Assembly (NCBI RefSeq): GCF_025770785.1
Contig: NZ_JANZLA010000003.1
Location: forward strand, 312,549-376,548
Length of the DNA stretch: 64,000 nucleotides
Reading direction: 5' to 3'
DNA from: Cellulomonas sp. SG140
GTDB taxonomy: Bacteria; Actinomycetota; Actinomycetes; Actinomycetales; Cellulomonadaceae
Made by a program: the position numbers and the translations under genes. The notes beneath the pieces are model-generated. The model was given only the letters and a program-made list of their open reading frames with translations, was not told the DNA's origin and made no database searches. Shown here piece after piece: positions 22,527-31,464 of this stretch. The first letter of the stretch is position 1. The number at the start of each line of letters is the position of its first letter.

Positions 22527-23606
22527 ATGGTGGGCACCGCCGAGACGAGCGCCGGTGTGCGTGCCGCGCAGCCGTCCCGGAGCGAGCGCGCCGCGATGGA
22601 GCGTGCGGTGGACCTCGCACGGCGAGGACCCGCGCACGGGCCGAACCCCCGGGTCGGTGCAGTTCTCCTCGACCCGTCCGGAGCCGTGCTGGCCGAGGGC
22701 TGGCACGCCGGTGCCGGCACCCCCCACGCCGAGGTCGCCGCGCTCACCGCCGCCGCGCGCAGCGGTGCGGACGTCCGCGGCGCGACGGCCGTCGTGACCC
22801 TCGAGCCGTGCGACCACACGGGCCGGACCGGCCCGTGCAGCAGGGCGCTGATCGACGCGGGCGTCGCCCGGGTGGTGTACGCCGTGGACGACCCGAACCC
22901 GGACGCGGCCGGGGGCGCCGCACGCCTGCGGTCCGCCGGCGTGGACGTCGTCGGGGGGGTGCTCGCCGGGGCGGCGCGCGAGCTGCTCCGGCCCTGGCTC
23001 GCCGCCGTCGAGCAGGGCCGCCCGTTCGTCACGCTCAAGCTGGCCACCAGCCTCGACGGCCGCGTCGCCGCAGCCGACGGCAGCAGCCGCTGGATCACCG
23101 GGACCGTCGCCCGCCGTCATGCGCACGAGCTGCGCGAGGAGGTCGACGCGATCGTCGTCGGCACCGGCACCGCACTGCAGGACGACCCGTCGCTCACCGC
23201 GCGGACCGCCGACGGTGCCCTGACGGAGCACCAGCCGCTGCGGGTGGTCGTCGGGTTCCGCACCGTCCCTGGCGACTCGCGGCTGCGCGGTCCCGGAGGC
23301 CCGCTGGTGACCCTCGCGACCCACGACCCCGCCGAGGTGCTCGCGGCGCTCGCCGAGCGCGAGGTGCGGCACGTGCTGCTCGAGGGCGGTCCGACCCTGG
23401 CGGCGGCCTTCCTGCGCGCCCGGCTGGTCGACGAGGTGCACGCGTACATCGCCCCGGTGCTGCTGGGCGCAGGCCGGTCGGCCGTGGCCGACCTCGGGGT
23501 CTCCACGATCGACGAGGCCGTGCGGCTGCACCCCCGCGAGGTGCGGCCCCTCGGACCCGACGTGCTGGTGGTCGCCGACGCGACCTGGGAAGGACGGGAG
23601 GACTGA
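22527..23606 (+). CDS. ribD: Bifunctional riboflavin deaminase/reductase
   Basis: RibD deaminates the pyrimidine intermediate of riboflavin synthesis and then reduces its ribosyl side chain with NADPH. The 359-residue product has an N-terminal zinc deaminase domain with His67 in HAEVAAL and Cys95/Cys104 in LEPCDHTGRTGPC, and a C-terminal reductase domain starting near residue 165 (VTLKLATSLDGRVAAADGSSRWITG). ATG 22527 has a GGGAG site six bases upstream. It is directly under the FMN riboswitch and overlaps ribE as TGATG. Confidence 0.96.
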   Translation: MVGTAETSAGVRAAQPSRSERAAMERAVDLARRGPAHGPNPRVGAVLLDPSGAVLAEGWHAGAGTPHAEVAALTAAARSGADVRGATAVVTLEPCDHTGRTGPCSRALIDAGVARVVYAVDDPNPDAAGGAARLRSAGVDVVGGVLAGAARELLRPWLAAVEQGRPFVTLKLATSLDGRVAAADGSSRWITGTVARRHAHELREEVDAIVVGTGTALQDDPSLTARTADGALTEHQPLRVVVGFRTVPGDSRLRGPGGPLVTLATHDPAEVLAALAEREVRHVLLEGGPTLAAAFLRARLVDEVHAYIAPVLLGAGRSAVADLGVSTIDEAVRLHPREVRPLGPDVLVVADATWEGRED

Positions 23607-24229
23607 TGTTCACAGGCATCGTCGAAGAGCTGGGTGACGTGGTGGCGCTCGACCTCGCTGAGCCCGGTGAGGACGGCCAGCGCTCCGCTCGGCTGACGGT
23701 CCGCGCACCCCTGGCCACGTCCGACGCGCACCTGGGGGACTCGATCGCCGTCTCGGGCGTCTGCCTGACGGTCGTCGACCTGCCGGGCGACGGCAGCTTC
23801 ACCGCCGACCTGCTGCCGGAGACTCTGCGCCGGTCGGCGCTGGGGGAGCTGGCCGTGGGGGACACCGTGAACATCGAGCGCTCGGTGCCGGTGGGCGGCC
23901 GCTACGGCGGCCACGTCGTGCAGGGGCACGTCGACGGCGTCGGCGTGGTCCGCAGCCGCACCCCCGGCGCGCGGTGGGACGACGTGGTGATAGCCCTCGA
24001 CCCCGACCTCGCCCGGTTCGTCGCCGAGAAGGGCGCGATCGCCGTCGCGGGCGTCTCGCTGACCGTGACGACCGTCGGCGACGACGAGTTCGGCGTCTCG
24101 CTGATCCCGGCGACTCTCGCCGCCACCACCCTCGGCCGGCTCGAGGCCGGCGCGCGCGTGAACCTGGAGGTCGACGTGCTGGCGAAGTACACGGAACGAC
24201 TGCTGTCGACCGCGGCGGTGGCACGGTGA
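23606..24229 (+). CDS. ribE: Riboflavin synthase alpha subunit
   Basis: The enzyme dismutates two 6,7-dimethyl-8-ribityllumazine molecules into riboflavin and the pyrimidine precursor. The 207-residue product shows the two lumazine-binding repeats: MFTGIVEELG with SGVCLTV and GGHVVQGHVDG in the first half, and KGAIAVAGVSLTVTTV in the second. The usual GGHFVQGHVDG reads GGHVVQGHVDG here. Both ends overlap their neighbours (TGATG with ribD, GTGA with ribBA). It is called ribC in some species. Confidence 0.96.
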   Translation: MFTGIVEELGDVVALDLAEPGEDGQRSARLTVRAPLATSDAHLGDSIAVSGVCLTVVDLPGDGSFTADLLPETLRRSALGELAVGDTVNIERSVPVGGRYGGHVVQGHVDGVGVVRSRTPGARWDDVVIALDPDLARFVAEKGAIAVAGVSLTVTTVGDDEFGVSLIPATLAATTLGRLEAGARVNLEVDVLAKYTERLLSTAAVAR

Positions 24230-25506
24230 GCGACGTCGTGCTCGGCACGGTCGAGGAGGCCCTCGCCGAGCTGCGGGCGGGCAAGCCGGTCCTGGTGGTG
24301 GACTCGCCGGAGCGGGAGAACGAGGCCGACGTCATCCTCGCCGCGCAGTCCGCCACGCCCGAATGGGTCGGCTGGACCATCCGGCACTCGTCGGGGTACC
24401 TGTGCGCGCCCATGCCGGCCGCCCGCGCCGACGCCCTCGACCTGCCGGTCATGGTGCCGCACAGCCAGGACGCGCGGCGGACCGCCTACACGGTGACGGT
24501 CGACGCGGCGACGGGCGTCACCACGGGCATCTCGGCGGCCGACCGCGCCCGGACGTTGCGCGTGCTCGCCGACCCGGCGTCCGGTCGCGGCGACCTCATC
24601 CGCCCTGGTCACGTGCTGCCGCTGCGGGCGGTCCCGGGCGGTGTGCTGCACCGCGGCGGCCACACGGAGGCGGCCGTCGACCTGTGCCGGCTGGCCGGCC
24701 TCGAGCCGGTCGCGGGCATCTGCGAGGTGGTGAACGACGACGGCTCGATGGCCCGGCTGCCGCAGGCTGCGGCGCTGGCTGCGGAGGCCGGCCTGGTGAT
24801 CATCACCATCGAGGAGATCGTCGAGTGGCGCCTGGCCCACGGTGACGGGGTCGAGGCCGTCCCGGAGCCCCTCCGTCCCCGGGTGCAGGCCACCGAGAGC
24901 GCGTTCCTCCCGACGGAGTTCGGCGACTTCCGCGTCCACGGCTACCGCGACCTGCGGACCGGCGACGAGCACATCGCGCTGGTCCCGGTCAGCGGCCTCT
25001 CGGACCAGCCCGTCGTCCGGGTGCACTCCGAGTGCCTCACGGGCGACGCGTTCGCCTCGCAGCGGTGCGACTGCGGCCCTCAGCTGCACACGGCGATGGA
25101 GCTGGCCGCGACCACCGGCGGTGCGATCGTCTACCTGCGAGGCCACGAGGGCAGGGGCATCGGACTGCTGGCGAAGGTCGCGGCGTACGCGCTGCAGGAC
25201 GCCGGCCGGGACACCGTCGAGGCGAACATCGACCTCGGCTGGCCGGCGGACCGCCGGGAGTACGGCGCCGCCGCGGCGATCCTCACCGACCTCGGCATCG
25301 AGAAGGTCACCCTGCTGACCAACAACCCGGCCAAGGTGGCGGGGCTGCGCGCCCACGGCATCGACGTGGCCGAGGTGCGGGGCCTCGAGGTGGGACGGAC
25401 GCCGCACAACGCCGCGTACCTGCACACCAAGGCCACCGCGATGGGACACCTGCTGCACGGCGACGATGCAGCGACGCACGGACGAGTCGAGGAGGACGCC
25501 CGATGA
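24226..25506 (+). CDS. ribBA: Bifunctional 3,4-dihydroxy-2-butanone 4-phosphate synthase / GTP cyclohydrolase II
   Basis: The protein supplies both precursors of riboflavin. Residues 1-205 form the RibB domain with the Mg-binding RENEAD motif (29-34) and [12 protein letters not shown]; residues 206-426 form the RibA domain with the zinc ligands Cys270, Cys281 and Cys283 ([17 protein letters not shown]), the catalytic [11 protein letters not shown], and a C-terminal [14 protein letters not shown]. RibB shows ADV where many relatives have GDL after RENE. The start overlaps ribE (GTGA) and the end overlaps ribH (ATGA). Confidence 0.97.
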   Translation: MSDVVLGTVEEALAELRAGKPVLVVDSPERENEADVILAAQSATPEWVGWTIRHSSGYLCAPMPAARADALDLPVMVPHSQDARRTAYTVTVDAATGVTTGISAADRARTLRVLADPASGRGDLIRPGHVLPLRAVPGGVLHRGGHTEAAVDLCRLAGLEPVAGICEVVNDDGSMARLPQAAALAAEAGLVIITIEEIVEWRLAHGDGVEAVPEPLRPRVQATESAFLPTEFGDFRVHGYRDLRTGDEHIALVPVSGLSDQPVVRVHSECLTGDAFASQRCDCGPQLHTAMELAATTGGAIVYLRGHEGRGIGLLAKVAAYALQDAGRDTVEANIDLGWPADRREYGAAAAILTDLGIEKVTLLTNNPAKVAGLRAHGIDVAEVRGLEVGRTPHNAAYLHTKATAMGHLLHGDDAATHGRVEEDAR

Positions 25507-25994
25507 GCGGCGCCGGAGCACCACAGCTGCACGTGGACGGGAGCGGGATGCGGGTGGTGGTGGTCGCCGCCAGCTGGCACACCACCGTGATGGACGGACT
25601 GCTCGCCGGCTCGAGGCGCGCCCTGACCGAGGCGAACGTCGCCCAGGTGGACGTGGTCCGCGTGCCCGGATCGTTCGAGCTGCCCGTCGCGGCACGGGCA
25701 GCGGCGCTCTCCGGCGCCGACGCCGTCGTGGCGCTCGGCGTGGTCATCCGCGGCGGCACCCCGCACTTCGAGTACGTCTGCCAGGCGGCGACCGGCGGGT
25801 TGACCCAGGTCAGCGTCGACACCGGTGTGCCCGTCGGCTTCGGCGTCCTCACGTGCGACGACGAGCAGCAGGCGCTGGACCGCGCCGGCCTGCCGGGCTC
25901 GAAGGAGGACAAGGGTGCCGAGGCGGCGCAGGCGGCCGTCGCGACGGTGCTCGCGCTGCGGTCGCTGGACGGCTCCCGGGACAGCGCCTGGTGA
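25503..25994 (+). CDS. ribH: 6,7-dimethyl-8-ribityllumazine synthase
   Basis: The enzyme condenses the RibA- and RibB-derived precursors into lumazine, which RibE uses next. The 163-residue product has [18 protein letters not shown], the substrate loop [11 protein letters not shown], and [11 protein letters not shown] with the catalytic His. It has an N-terminal extension of about 15 residues before the first strand. It is coupled to ribBA through an ATGA overlap and is the last rib gene; hisE follows from its own promoter 17 bases later. Confidence 0.97.
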   Translation: MSGAGAPQLHVDGSGMRVVVVAASWHTTVMDGLLAGSRRALTEANVAQVDVVRVPGSFELPVAARAAALSGADAVVALGVVIRGGTPHFEYVCQAATGGLTQVSVDTGVPVGFGVLTCDDEQQALDRAGLPGSKEDKGAEAAQAAVATVLALRSLDGSRDSAW

Positions 25995-25998
25995 CAAC

Positions 25999-26004
25999 TA
26001 GGCT
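25999..26004 (+). promoter_or_regulatory. Leaderless -10 element of hisE (TAGGCT)
   Basis: TAGGCT sits five bases after the ribH stop codon, followed by seven bases and the hisE GTG. It separates histidine gene transcription from the riboswitch-controlled rib transcript. Confidence 0.65.
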
Positions 26005-26011
26005 CACCGGC

Positions 26012-26275
26012 GTGAAGACGTTCGAGTCCCTGTTCGCCGAGCTCGCGCAGAAGGCCGTGGACCGGCCGGAGGGTTCCGGCACCGTCGCCGAGCTCGACGG
26101 CGGCGTGCACACCATCGGCAAGAAGGTGGTCGAGGAGGCCGCCGAGGTGTGGATGGCCGCCGAGCACGAGTCCGACGCCCGCACCGCCGAGGAGATCTCG
26201 CAGCTGCTGTACCACCTGCAGGTGCTGATGCTCGCCCGCGGGCTGACGCTCGACGACGTCTACACCTATCTGTGA
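26012..26275 (+). CDS. hisE: Phosphoribosyl-ATP pyrophosphatase
   Basis: HisE hydrolyses phosphoribosyl-ATP to phosphoribosyl-AMP, the second step of histidine synthesis. The 87-residue product has the all-helical MazG-like fold, with metal-binding residues in [17 protein letters not shown] and [15 protein letters not shown]. The frame extends upstream to GTG 25991, but GTG 26012 gives the family N-terminus [11 protein letters not shown] and the leaderless spacing to TAGGCT. hisG follows after seven bases, the usual actinobacterial pairing. Confidence 0.95.
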   Translation: MKTFESLFAELAQKAVDRPEGSGTVAELDGGVHTIGKKVVEEAAEVWMAAEHESDARTAEEISQLLYHLQVLMLARGLTLDDVYTYL

Positions 26276-26282
26276 GGACCCC

Positions 26283-27131
26283 GTGCTGAGGATCGCCGTC
26301 CCCAACAAGGGCTCGCTGTCGGAGCCCGCCGCCGAGATGCTGCGCGAGGCGGGCTACCGCCAGCGCCGTGACGCCCGCGAGCTGGTGCTGCCGGACCCGG
26401 ACAACGACGTCGAGTTCTTCTTCCTGCGTCCGCGCGACGTCGCCGTGTACGTCGGAGCCGGGACGGTGGACGTCGGCATCACGGGCCGCGACCTGCTGAT
26501 CGACTCCGGCTCCGCCGCCACCGAGCACCTGCCGCTGAGCTTCGCGCGGTCGACGTTCCGGTTCGCCTCGACGGCCGGCCGGCTGACGGACGCGCGCGAG
26601 GTGGACGGTCTGCGCGTGGCCACGTCGTACCCCGTGCTGGTGGCCGGACACCTGGCGTCCCTCGGCGTGCAGCCCGCGGCCGTGGTGCGGCTCGACGGTG
26701 CGGTCGAGTCGGCGATCCGGCTCGGGGTCGCCGACGTGATCGCGGACGTCGTCGAGACGGGCACGACGCTGCGTGCCGCCGGCCTGGAGATCTTCGGCGA
26801 GCCGATCCTGCGCTCGGAGGCCGTGCTGGTCAGGCGGGCCGACACCGACGTCCCGCCGGGCCTCGACGTGCTCACCCGCCGGCTGCAGGGCGTGCTGACG
26901 GCTCGTGAGTACGTGCTGATGGACTACGACGTGCCGCTGTCCGTGGTCGACGAGGCGGTGCGGATCACACCCGGCCTTGAGTCGCCGACCGTGTCCCCGC
27001 TGCACGACAAGCAGTGGGCCGCGGTGCGCGCGATGGTGCCCCGGTCCCAGACCAACAAGGTGATGGACGACCTGTACGACGTCGGCGCGCGCGCCATCAT
27101 CGTCACGTCGATCCACGCCTGTCGGCTGTGA
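26283..27131 (+). CDS. hisG: ATP phosphoribosyltransferase (long form)
   Basis: HisG joins ATP and PRPP in the committed, histidine-inhibited step of the pathway. The 282-residue product is the long form: periplasmic-binding-like catalytic lobes ([51 protein letters not shown] with the PRPP loop) and a C-terminal ACT-like regulatory domain of about 70 residues. The GTG start has a GAGGA site (about 26273-26277) overlapping the hisE stop. The stop overlaps the next start as GTGA. Confidence 0.96.
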   Translation: MLRIAVPNKGSLSEPAAEMLREAGYRQRRDARELVLPDPDNDVEFFFLRPRDVAVYVGAGTVDVGITGRDLLIDSGSAATEHLPLSFARSTFRFASTAGRLTDAREVDGLRVATSYPVLVAGHLASLGVQPAAVVRLDGAVESAIRLGVADVIADVVETGTTLRAAGLEIFGEPILRSEAVLVRRADTDVPPGLDVLTRRLQGVLTAREYVLMDYDVPLSVVDEAVRITPGLESPTVSPLHDKQWAAVRAMVPRSQTNKVMDDLYDVGARAIIVTSIHACRL

Positions 27132-27562
27132 CGGACGCGTCCACCCCCTTCCGCCCGCGGCTCGCCCGCGCGGTGACCCTGGCGGTGGGCGCCGTCGCCG
27201 TCGTCCTCACGATCGCGCTGCTCCTGGCGCTGCCCGAGCTGGCCGCCCTCGACAAGACCGGCTTCGTCCTGCTCGCGATGCTGATCGCCGGGTTCTGCTG
27301 GCGCCAGGCGGACGTGCAGGCCGTCCCGGACGACGAGGGCCTGACCGTGCGCAACCTCGTGCACCAGCGCCGGCTCGTGTGGGCCGACATCGTCTCGGTT
27401 CGGTTCGGCCACGGCCGGCCCTGGGTGCAGCTGGACCTCGCGGACGGCACCACGCTGGCCGTCATGGGCATCCAGCGCTCCGACGGCGCCTTCGCCAACC
27501 GCGAGGCACGGCGGCTCGCCACGCTGGTGGCCCGGCACACCGCCACCAGCCGGGACGACTGA
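27128..27562 (+). CDS. PH-domain membrane protein downstream of hisG
   Basis: The 144-residue product has two transmembrane helices (about 14-36 and 43-60) and a C-terminal PH-like domain ([55 protein letters not shown], given here in the family pattern), as in bacterial bPH proteins. No catalytic residues are visible. It overlaps hisG by GTGA and converges on the DUF3866 gene with only 20 bases between the stops. Its role is unknown; the same neighbour is seen after hisG in other actinobacteria. Confidence 0.8.
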   Translation: MTDASTPFRPRLARAVTLAVGAVAVVLTIALLLALPELAALDKTGFVLLAMLIAGFCWRQADVQAVPDDEGLTVRNLVHQRRLVWADIVSVRFGHGRPWVQLDLADGTTLAVMGIQRSDGAFANREARRLATLVARHTATSRDD

Positions 27563-27582
27563 CCGCGACGGACTCCCGCCGC

Positions 27583-28692
27583 TCAGCCCGATGCGAGCGC
27601 GGCGGCGTGCACACCGGCGACCGCCGCGGCGAGGAACGACCCGGGGTCGTCGTCCAGACCTCGCCCCATCGTCGAGAGCCGGACCGGGCATCGCCGCAGC
27701 GCCCCGAGCAGCTCACCGTCGGCCCGCACGTCCACCAGCCGGTGCCGTGCGGACAGAGTCGTCACCTGGCGGCGAACCTGCGACCCCAGCTCGTCCAGCG
27801 GCTGTCCCACGCCGGTGAACACGGGGACGGGCACGTCCGCCGCCGCGAGCGCGACGCGCCCGTACGCGGTGAGCGAGTGGTGCGACACACCACGATGCCG
27901 CGGTCGGGGGTCGGCGCCCGACACGCGGAGGGACGCGACGGGCCGACCGTGCAGCGCGGCGGCGGCGTTGACGGCGTCGCCGGCCAGCACGCCGGAGAAC
28001 CCCCAGCGGGTGTCCGTGCCGAGGTTCCCCGGGCCCTGCGAGACGACTGCCAGGTCCGCACCGGCGACCAGCCGCGCGGCGAGCAGCGCCGAGTGGACGC
28101 TCACCGCCTCGAGGTCACCGCCGTACGCCTGTCCGGCCGTGATGCACGTGTCCAGCCAGCCCGCCTCACGCAGCGCGGCCACGGTGCGTGAGAACGCCAC
28201 CGGCAGCGCGCCGCCGTCGGTCATCACGTAGGCGATGCGTGGTGCGGGCCGTCCGGCCGCTGCGGCCGCGTGCCGGGCGCCGGCCAGCACGGCGGGCAGC
28301 GCCGAGTGCAGGTCCGCGGTCACCACCGGCATGCCCCGCAGGTCGTCGGCGTCCTGCAGCAGGTCGTGGTGCACCGACTCCTGGTCGTCCACCCCGAGCA
28401 CCATCACCTGCTGCGGCGTGTACCGCGCCTTGACCAGGTGACCGGGTGCCGGCGGAGGGTCCGCCGGCAGCGCATCAGTCCGGGCGACCACCAGGGCGTA
28501 CCCCCCGGTGCCGAGGCCACGCTCCAGGGCCGTGACGTTGAGCAGCACCCGTGCACCGGCCTCGACCGGCCCCACCACGTCGTCGTACGCCAGGGCCTGC
28601 AGCTGCTCCTCGCCCACCTGCACCAGCACCTCGTGCGCGCCGGTCCATCGGCTGCCGAGCGACACCACGGTCCCGGCACGCCACGCGATCAC
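27583..28692 (-). CDS. DUF3866 family protein
   Basis: The 369-residue product matches the DUF3866 family, a conserved actinobacterial protein of unknown function. The N-terminal 90 residues form a beta-rich domain (GTVVSLGSRWTGAHEVLVQV, ALAYDDVVGPVEAGARVLLNVTALERGLGTGG in part), and the rest looks like an alpha/beta fold with conserved TADLHSALPAVLAG, YVMTDGGALPVAFSRTV, TAGQAYGGDLEAVSVHSAL and VSQGPGNLGT. The many conserved Asp, His and Gly-rich loops suggest an enzyme, but I cannot name a reaction. The GTG start lies six bases after TAGCGT on the minus strand. It is divergent from pafB. Confidence 0.85.
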   Translation of the reverse strand: MIAWRAGTVVSLGSRWTGAHEVLVQVGEEQLQALAYDDVVGPVEAGARVLLNVTALERGLGTGGYALVVARTDALPADPPPAPGHLVKARYTPQQVMVLGVDDQESVHHDLLQDADDLRGMPVVTADLHSALPAVLAGARHAAAAAGRPAPRIAYVMTDGGALPVAFSRTVAALREAGWLDTCITAGQAYGGDLEAVSVHSALLAARLVAGADLAVVSQGPGNLGTDTRWGFSGVLAGDAVNAAAALHGRPVASLRVSGADPRPRHRGVSHHSLTAYGRVALAAADVPVPVFTGVGQPLDELGSQVRRQVTTLSARHRLVDVRADGELLGALRRCPVRLSTMGRGLDDDPGSFLAAAVAGVHAAALASG

Positions 28693-28698
28693 CGTCCC

Positions 28699-28718
28699 AC
28701 GCTACCGGCCACTACGGT
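28699..28718. promoter_or_regulatory. Back-to-back divergent leaderless promoters (DUF3866 gene and pafB)
   Basis: TAGCGT on the minus strand (28704-28699) precedes the DUF3866 GTG by six bases, and TACGGT on the plus strand (28713-28718) precedes the pafB ATG by eight. The two -10 elements are only eight bases apart, so each RNA polymerase footprint would cover the other start. Confidence 0.6.
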
Positions 28719-28726
28719 GGTGGCCG

Positions 28727-29758
28727 ATGGCCGCGCAGATCGACCCCGCCGAGCGCCTGCTCAACCTCGTCATCGCCCTGGTCAACACCTCCGGGCGGAT
28801 GACCAAGGAGCAGGTGCGCCGGTCCGTCGCCGGCTATGCGGACGCACCGACGAACGACGCCTTCGAGCGGATGTTCGAGCGGGACAAGGACACCCTGCGG
28901 GAGCTGGGGGTGCCGGTGCTGACGGTGACGGACCCACGGCACGGCGACGACATCGGCTACCGCGTCGACCCCGACGCGTACGCGCTCCCGCCCGTGCAGC
29001 TGACCGCGGGGGAGCTCGGCGTCCTGGCGCTGGCCGCGCAGCTGTGGCAGGACCGTTCGCTGCGCACCGACTCCTCCCGGGCGCTGACCAAGCTGCGGGC
29101 CGTGGGCGAGGCGCCGGAGGCGAGCGACCTGGTGGCCGGCCTGGCCCCGCGGGTGCGTGCCGGCGGTGACGCGTTCGGCCCGCTGCTCGACGCCGTGCAG
29201 GCCCGGCAGGCCGTGCGGTTCGTCTACCGCGCGGCCACCACCGGTGAGGTGCGGGAGCGCGAGGTCGAGCCGTGGCGGCTGCTCGCCCGCCGTGGCGGCT
29301 GGGTGCTCGTCGGCCGCGACCGGCACCGGTCCGCGACGCGGTCGTTCCGGCTGAGCCGGATCGAGGGGACGGTCCGGCCCGTCGGCGAGCCCGGCTCGTT
29401 CCCGCCTCCCACACCGGCGGAGCTCGACGAGGCGCTGGCGACCTGGACGGCCGGCACCGAGCGCCTCGCCGCACTGGCCGTGCTGCCCGAGCGGGCAGGT
29501 GCGGCGCGGGCCCGGGCGGTGGTCCCGGACGACGACACCCCCGCACCGCCCGACCTCAGCGACGTGCCCGGCGTCGAGCGGCTGCTCGCCAGCCGGGACC
29601 TGGTGCACGTGCCGTACCGCTCGACGCACGAGCTGGCCGAGGAGCTGGTCGCCTACGGCGACGCCGTCGTCGTGCTCGGACCCCCGGAGCTGCGTGCGGC
29701 CGTGCTGCGCCTGCTCCGCACGGCGGCCACGCTCGGCGGGGGAGGCGACGATGCCTGA
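28727..29758 (+). CDS. pafB: WYL-domain transcription regulator PafB
   Basis: PafB and PafC form a heterodimer that activates the LexA-independent DNA-damage response in mycobacteria. The 343-residue product has an N-terminal winged helix-turn-helix (AERLLNLVIALVNTSGRMTKEQVRRSVAGY, in part), a middle WYL domain (AVRFVYRAATTGEVREREVEPWRLLARRGGWVLVGRDRHRSATRSFRLSRIEG, in part) and a WYL C-terminal extension. ATG 28727 is the family start; the long upstream frame is antisense to the DUF3866 gene. It overlaps pafC by eight bases. Confidence 0.95.
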   Translation: MAAQIDPAERLLNLVIALVNTSGRMTKEQVRRSVAGYADAPTNDAFERMFERDKDTLRELGVPVLTVTDPRHGDDIGYRVDPDAYALPPVQLTAGELGVLALAAQLWQDRSLRTDSSRALTKLRAVGEAPEASDLVAGLAPRVRAGGDAFGPLLDAVQARQAVRFVYRAATTGEVREREVEPWRLLARRGGWVLVGRDRHRSATRSFRLSRIEGTVRPVGEPGSFPPPTPAELDEALATWTAGTERLAALAVLPERAGAARARAVVPDDDTPAPPDLSDVPGVERLLASRDLVHVPYRSTHELAEELVAYGDAVVVLGPPELRAAVLRLLRTAATLGGGGDDA

Positions 29759-30716
29759 GCGCGCGAGCGACCGGCTGCTACGGATGCTCGGCATGGTGGC
29801 GTACCTCGACCGGCACCAGGGTGTCCCGGTCGACGAGATCGCCGAGCAGTTCGGCGTCACGCCGCGGCAGGTGCTGGCGGACGTGGACACGCTCTGGGTG
29901 ACGGGCACCCCCGGGTACCTCCCGTACGACCTGATCGACTTCGACGCCACCGCCTACGAGCAGGGGGTGGTGCGGCTGACGGAGTCGCGGGGGCTGACCC
30001 GACCACTGCGGCTGGGCGGCCGGGAGGCCGTCGCCCTGGTGGCCGCGCTGCGCGCCATGTCGTCGGCACTGGGCCCGCTGCTGGACGACGAGCAGGCTCG
30101 CGTGCTGCGGTCGGCGCTGGCGAAGGTCACCGCTGCGACGGGTGACGCCGCGGCCGCCGTGGACGTGCAGCTGGCCTCGACGGCGACCCCGCAGGTGGCG
30201 GCGACCATCGCCGAGGCGCTCGCCCAGCACCGTCGCCTGCGCATCCGGTACGTGAACACCCGGGACGAGGCGAGCGACCGCGAGGTGGACCCGATCCGGC
30301 TGGTCAGCGAGGACGAGCGGACGTACCTGCTCGCCTGGTGCCGGTCCGCGGACGGCGAACGGCTCTTCCGCGTGGACCGCGTCCTGGGCGCGGAGGTGCT
30401 CGACGAACCGGCCGAGGACCACTCGGTGCCGGAGGCGGCAGCCGTGTTCTCCCCGGGCCCGGAGGGCGAGCTGGTCACGCTGCACCTGGCCAGCCCCGGC
30501 CGGTGGGTCGCCGAGACGACACCCGCCGAGGCGGTGCGCAACCTTCCCGACGGGTCGTTCGAGGTGGACCTGCGCGTCGTCCAGCCTGCCTGGCTGCGGC
30601 ACCTGCTGCTGCAGGCCGCCGAGGACGTCCTGGACGTCCGCCCGGCCCGGGTCGCCGAGGAGGTGGCCCAGGTGGCCCGCGCGGCGCTGGCCGCGTACGG
30701 ACCTGGGGAGGGCTGA
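29751..30716 (+). CDS. pafC: WYL-domain transcription regulator PafC
   Basis: This is the second half of the PafBC regulator. The 321-residue product has a winged helix-turn-helix (DRLLRMLGMVAYLDRHQGVPVDEIAEQFGVTPRQVLADVDTLW, in part), a WYL domain at about 150-230 with RLRIRYVNTRDEASDREVDPIRLVSEDERTYLLAWC (in part), and a C-terminal extension. It overlaps the end of pafB and is followed two bases later by a small membrane-protein gene. In some species pafB and pafC are fused; here they are separate. Confidence 0.95.
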   Translation: MPERASDRLLRMLGMVAYLDRHQGVPVDEIAEQFGVTPRQVLADVDTLWVTGTPGYLPYDLIDFDATAYEQGVVRLTESRGLTRPLRLGGREAVALVAALRAMSSALGPLLDDEQARVLRSALAKVTAATGDAAAAVDVQLASTATPQVAATIAEALAQHRRLRIRYVNTRDEASDREVDPIRLVSEDERTYLLAWCRSADGERLFRVDRVLGAEVLDEPAEDHSVPEAAAVFSPGPEGELVTLHLASPGRWVAETTPAEAVRNLPDGSFEVDLRVVQPAWLRHLLLQAAEDVLDVRPARVAEEVAQVARAALAAYGPGEG

Positions 30717-30718
30717 CG

Positions 30719-31048
30719 GTGTCCTGGGGACTGGTGTGGACCGCGCTGGTCGTCGCGGCGCTCGTCGGGGCCGGCTTCCTGGCACGGTCGCTGTGGCGCC
30801 GCGGACTGGCGCTCGGCCGTGCGGTCGGCGCCGCAGCGGAGGCGACCGCCGGAGCGGCCGACCACGGAACCGAGCGCGCCCAGCAGCTGCGGGACGCGCA
30901 CCCCGTAGCGGTACCCGCGCTGGCGGCGGACCCCGCCGTGCTGCGGGATCGCCTCGCACAGGTCCGCGCCGAACGTGCACGACGCCGGGCCGTCCGTGCG
31001 GACCGGCACCGGGCGACGTACGAGGTGTGGCGTCAGGTGTGGCGCTGA
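30719..31048 (+). CDS. Small single-pass membrane protein between pafC and tatA
   Basis: The 109-residue product has one N-terminal transmembrane helix (about 4-23) and a basic, Ala/Arg-rich helical tail (LAQVRAERARRRAVRADRHRATYEVWRQVWR, in part) likely to lie in the cytoplasm. The GTG begins two bases after the pafC stop, so it is in the same transcript. I do not recognise a family. The location, just before the Tat genes, is not evidence enough for a role in secretion. Confidence 0.7.
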   Translation: MSWGLVWTALVVAALVGAGFLARSLWRRGLALGRAVGAAAEATAGAADHGTERAQQLRDAHPVAVPALAADPAVLRDRLAQVRAERARRRAVRADRHRATYEVWRQVWR

Positions 31049-31130
31049 CCTGCCAGGACGGCGCCCCGCTCAGGAGGTGGCCCGAGCCTGCGTAGACTCG
31101 CCACGTCGTCCACCGAAGGAGTCGTCGGTC

Positions 31131-31457
31131 GTGTTTCGTGGCTTGTTCGAGGGTTGGCACCCGATCCTCCTCATCCTGATCGTGGTGCTGGTCTTCGGCG
31201 CGAACCGGCTGCCCGGGGCGGCGCGCAACATCGCCCAGTCGATGAAGATCTTCAAGCGGGAGCTCGAGAGCGGCGACGACAAGCCGGCAGGCAGCGCGAC
31301 CGGCGCCACCTCCACCGCTCCGGCGGCGCCACCGGCGACGCCGCCCGCAGCCACCCAGCCGAGCCCGACGCCGCCGGCCGGCCAGCCGGGCAGCACGCCC
31401 CCGGCCCCCGGGCCGGACGTGCCGCCCGCCGCCGGCGACGGCGCAGCGCGGGCCTGA
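31131..31457 (+). CDS. tatA: Sec-independent translocase subunit TatA
   Basis: TatA multimerises to form the pore that moves folded proteins across the membrane. The 108-residue product has the N-terminal transmembrane helix (WHPILLILIVVLVFGANRLP), the hinge Pro-Gly, the amphipathic helix AARNIAQSMKIFKRELESG, and a long disordered Pro/Ala-rich tail. GTG 31131 has a GAAGGAG site nine bases upstream. TAGACT at 31093-31098 is a likely -10. tatC follows after seven bases; tatB is not next to it, as is usual in actinobacteria. Confidence 0.95.
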   Translation: MFRGLFEGWHPILLILIVVLVFGANRLPGAARNIAQSMKIFKRELESGDDKPAGSATGATSTAPAAPPATPPAATQPSPTPPAGQPGSTPPAPGPDVPPAAGDGAARA

Positions 31458-31464
31458 ACCGCAC

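Noticed and set aside
22388..23605. Upstream extension of the ribE frame through ribD
   Set aside because: It is an Arg-rich out-of-frame reading of ribD; ribE begins at ATG 23606 with the canonical MFTGIVEE.
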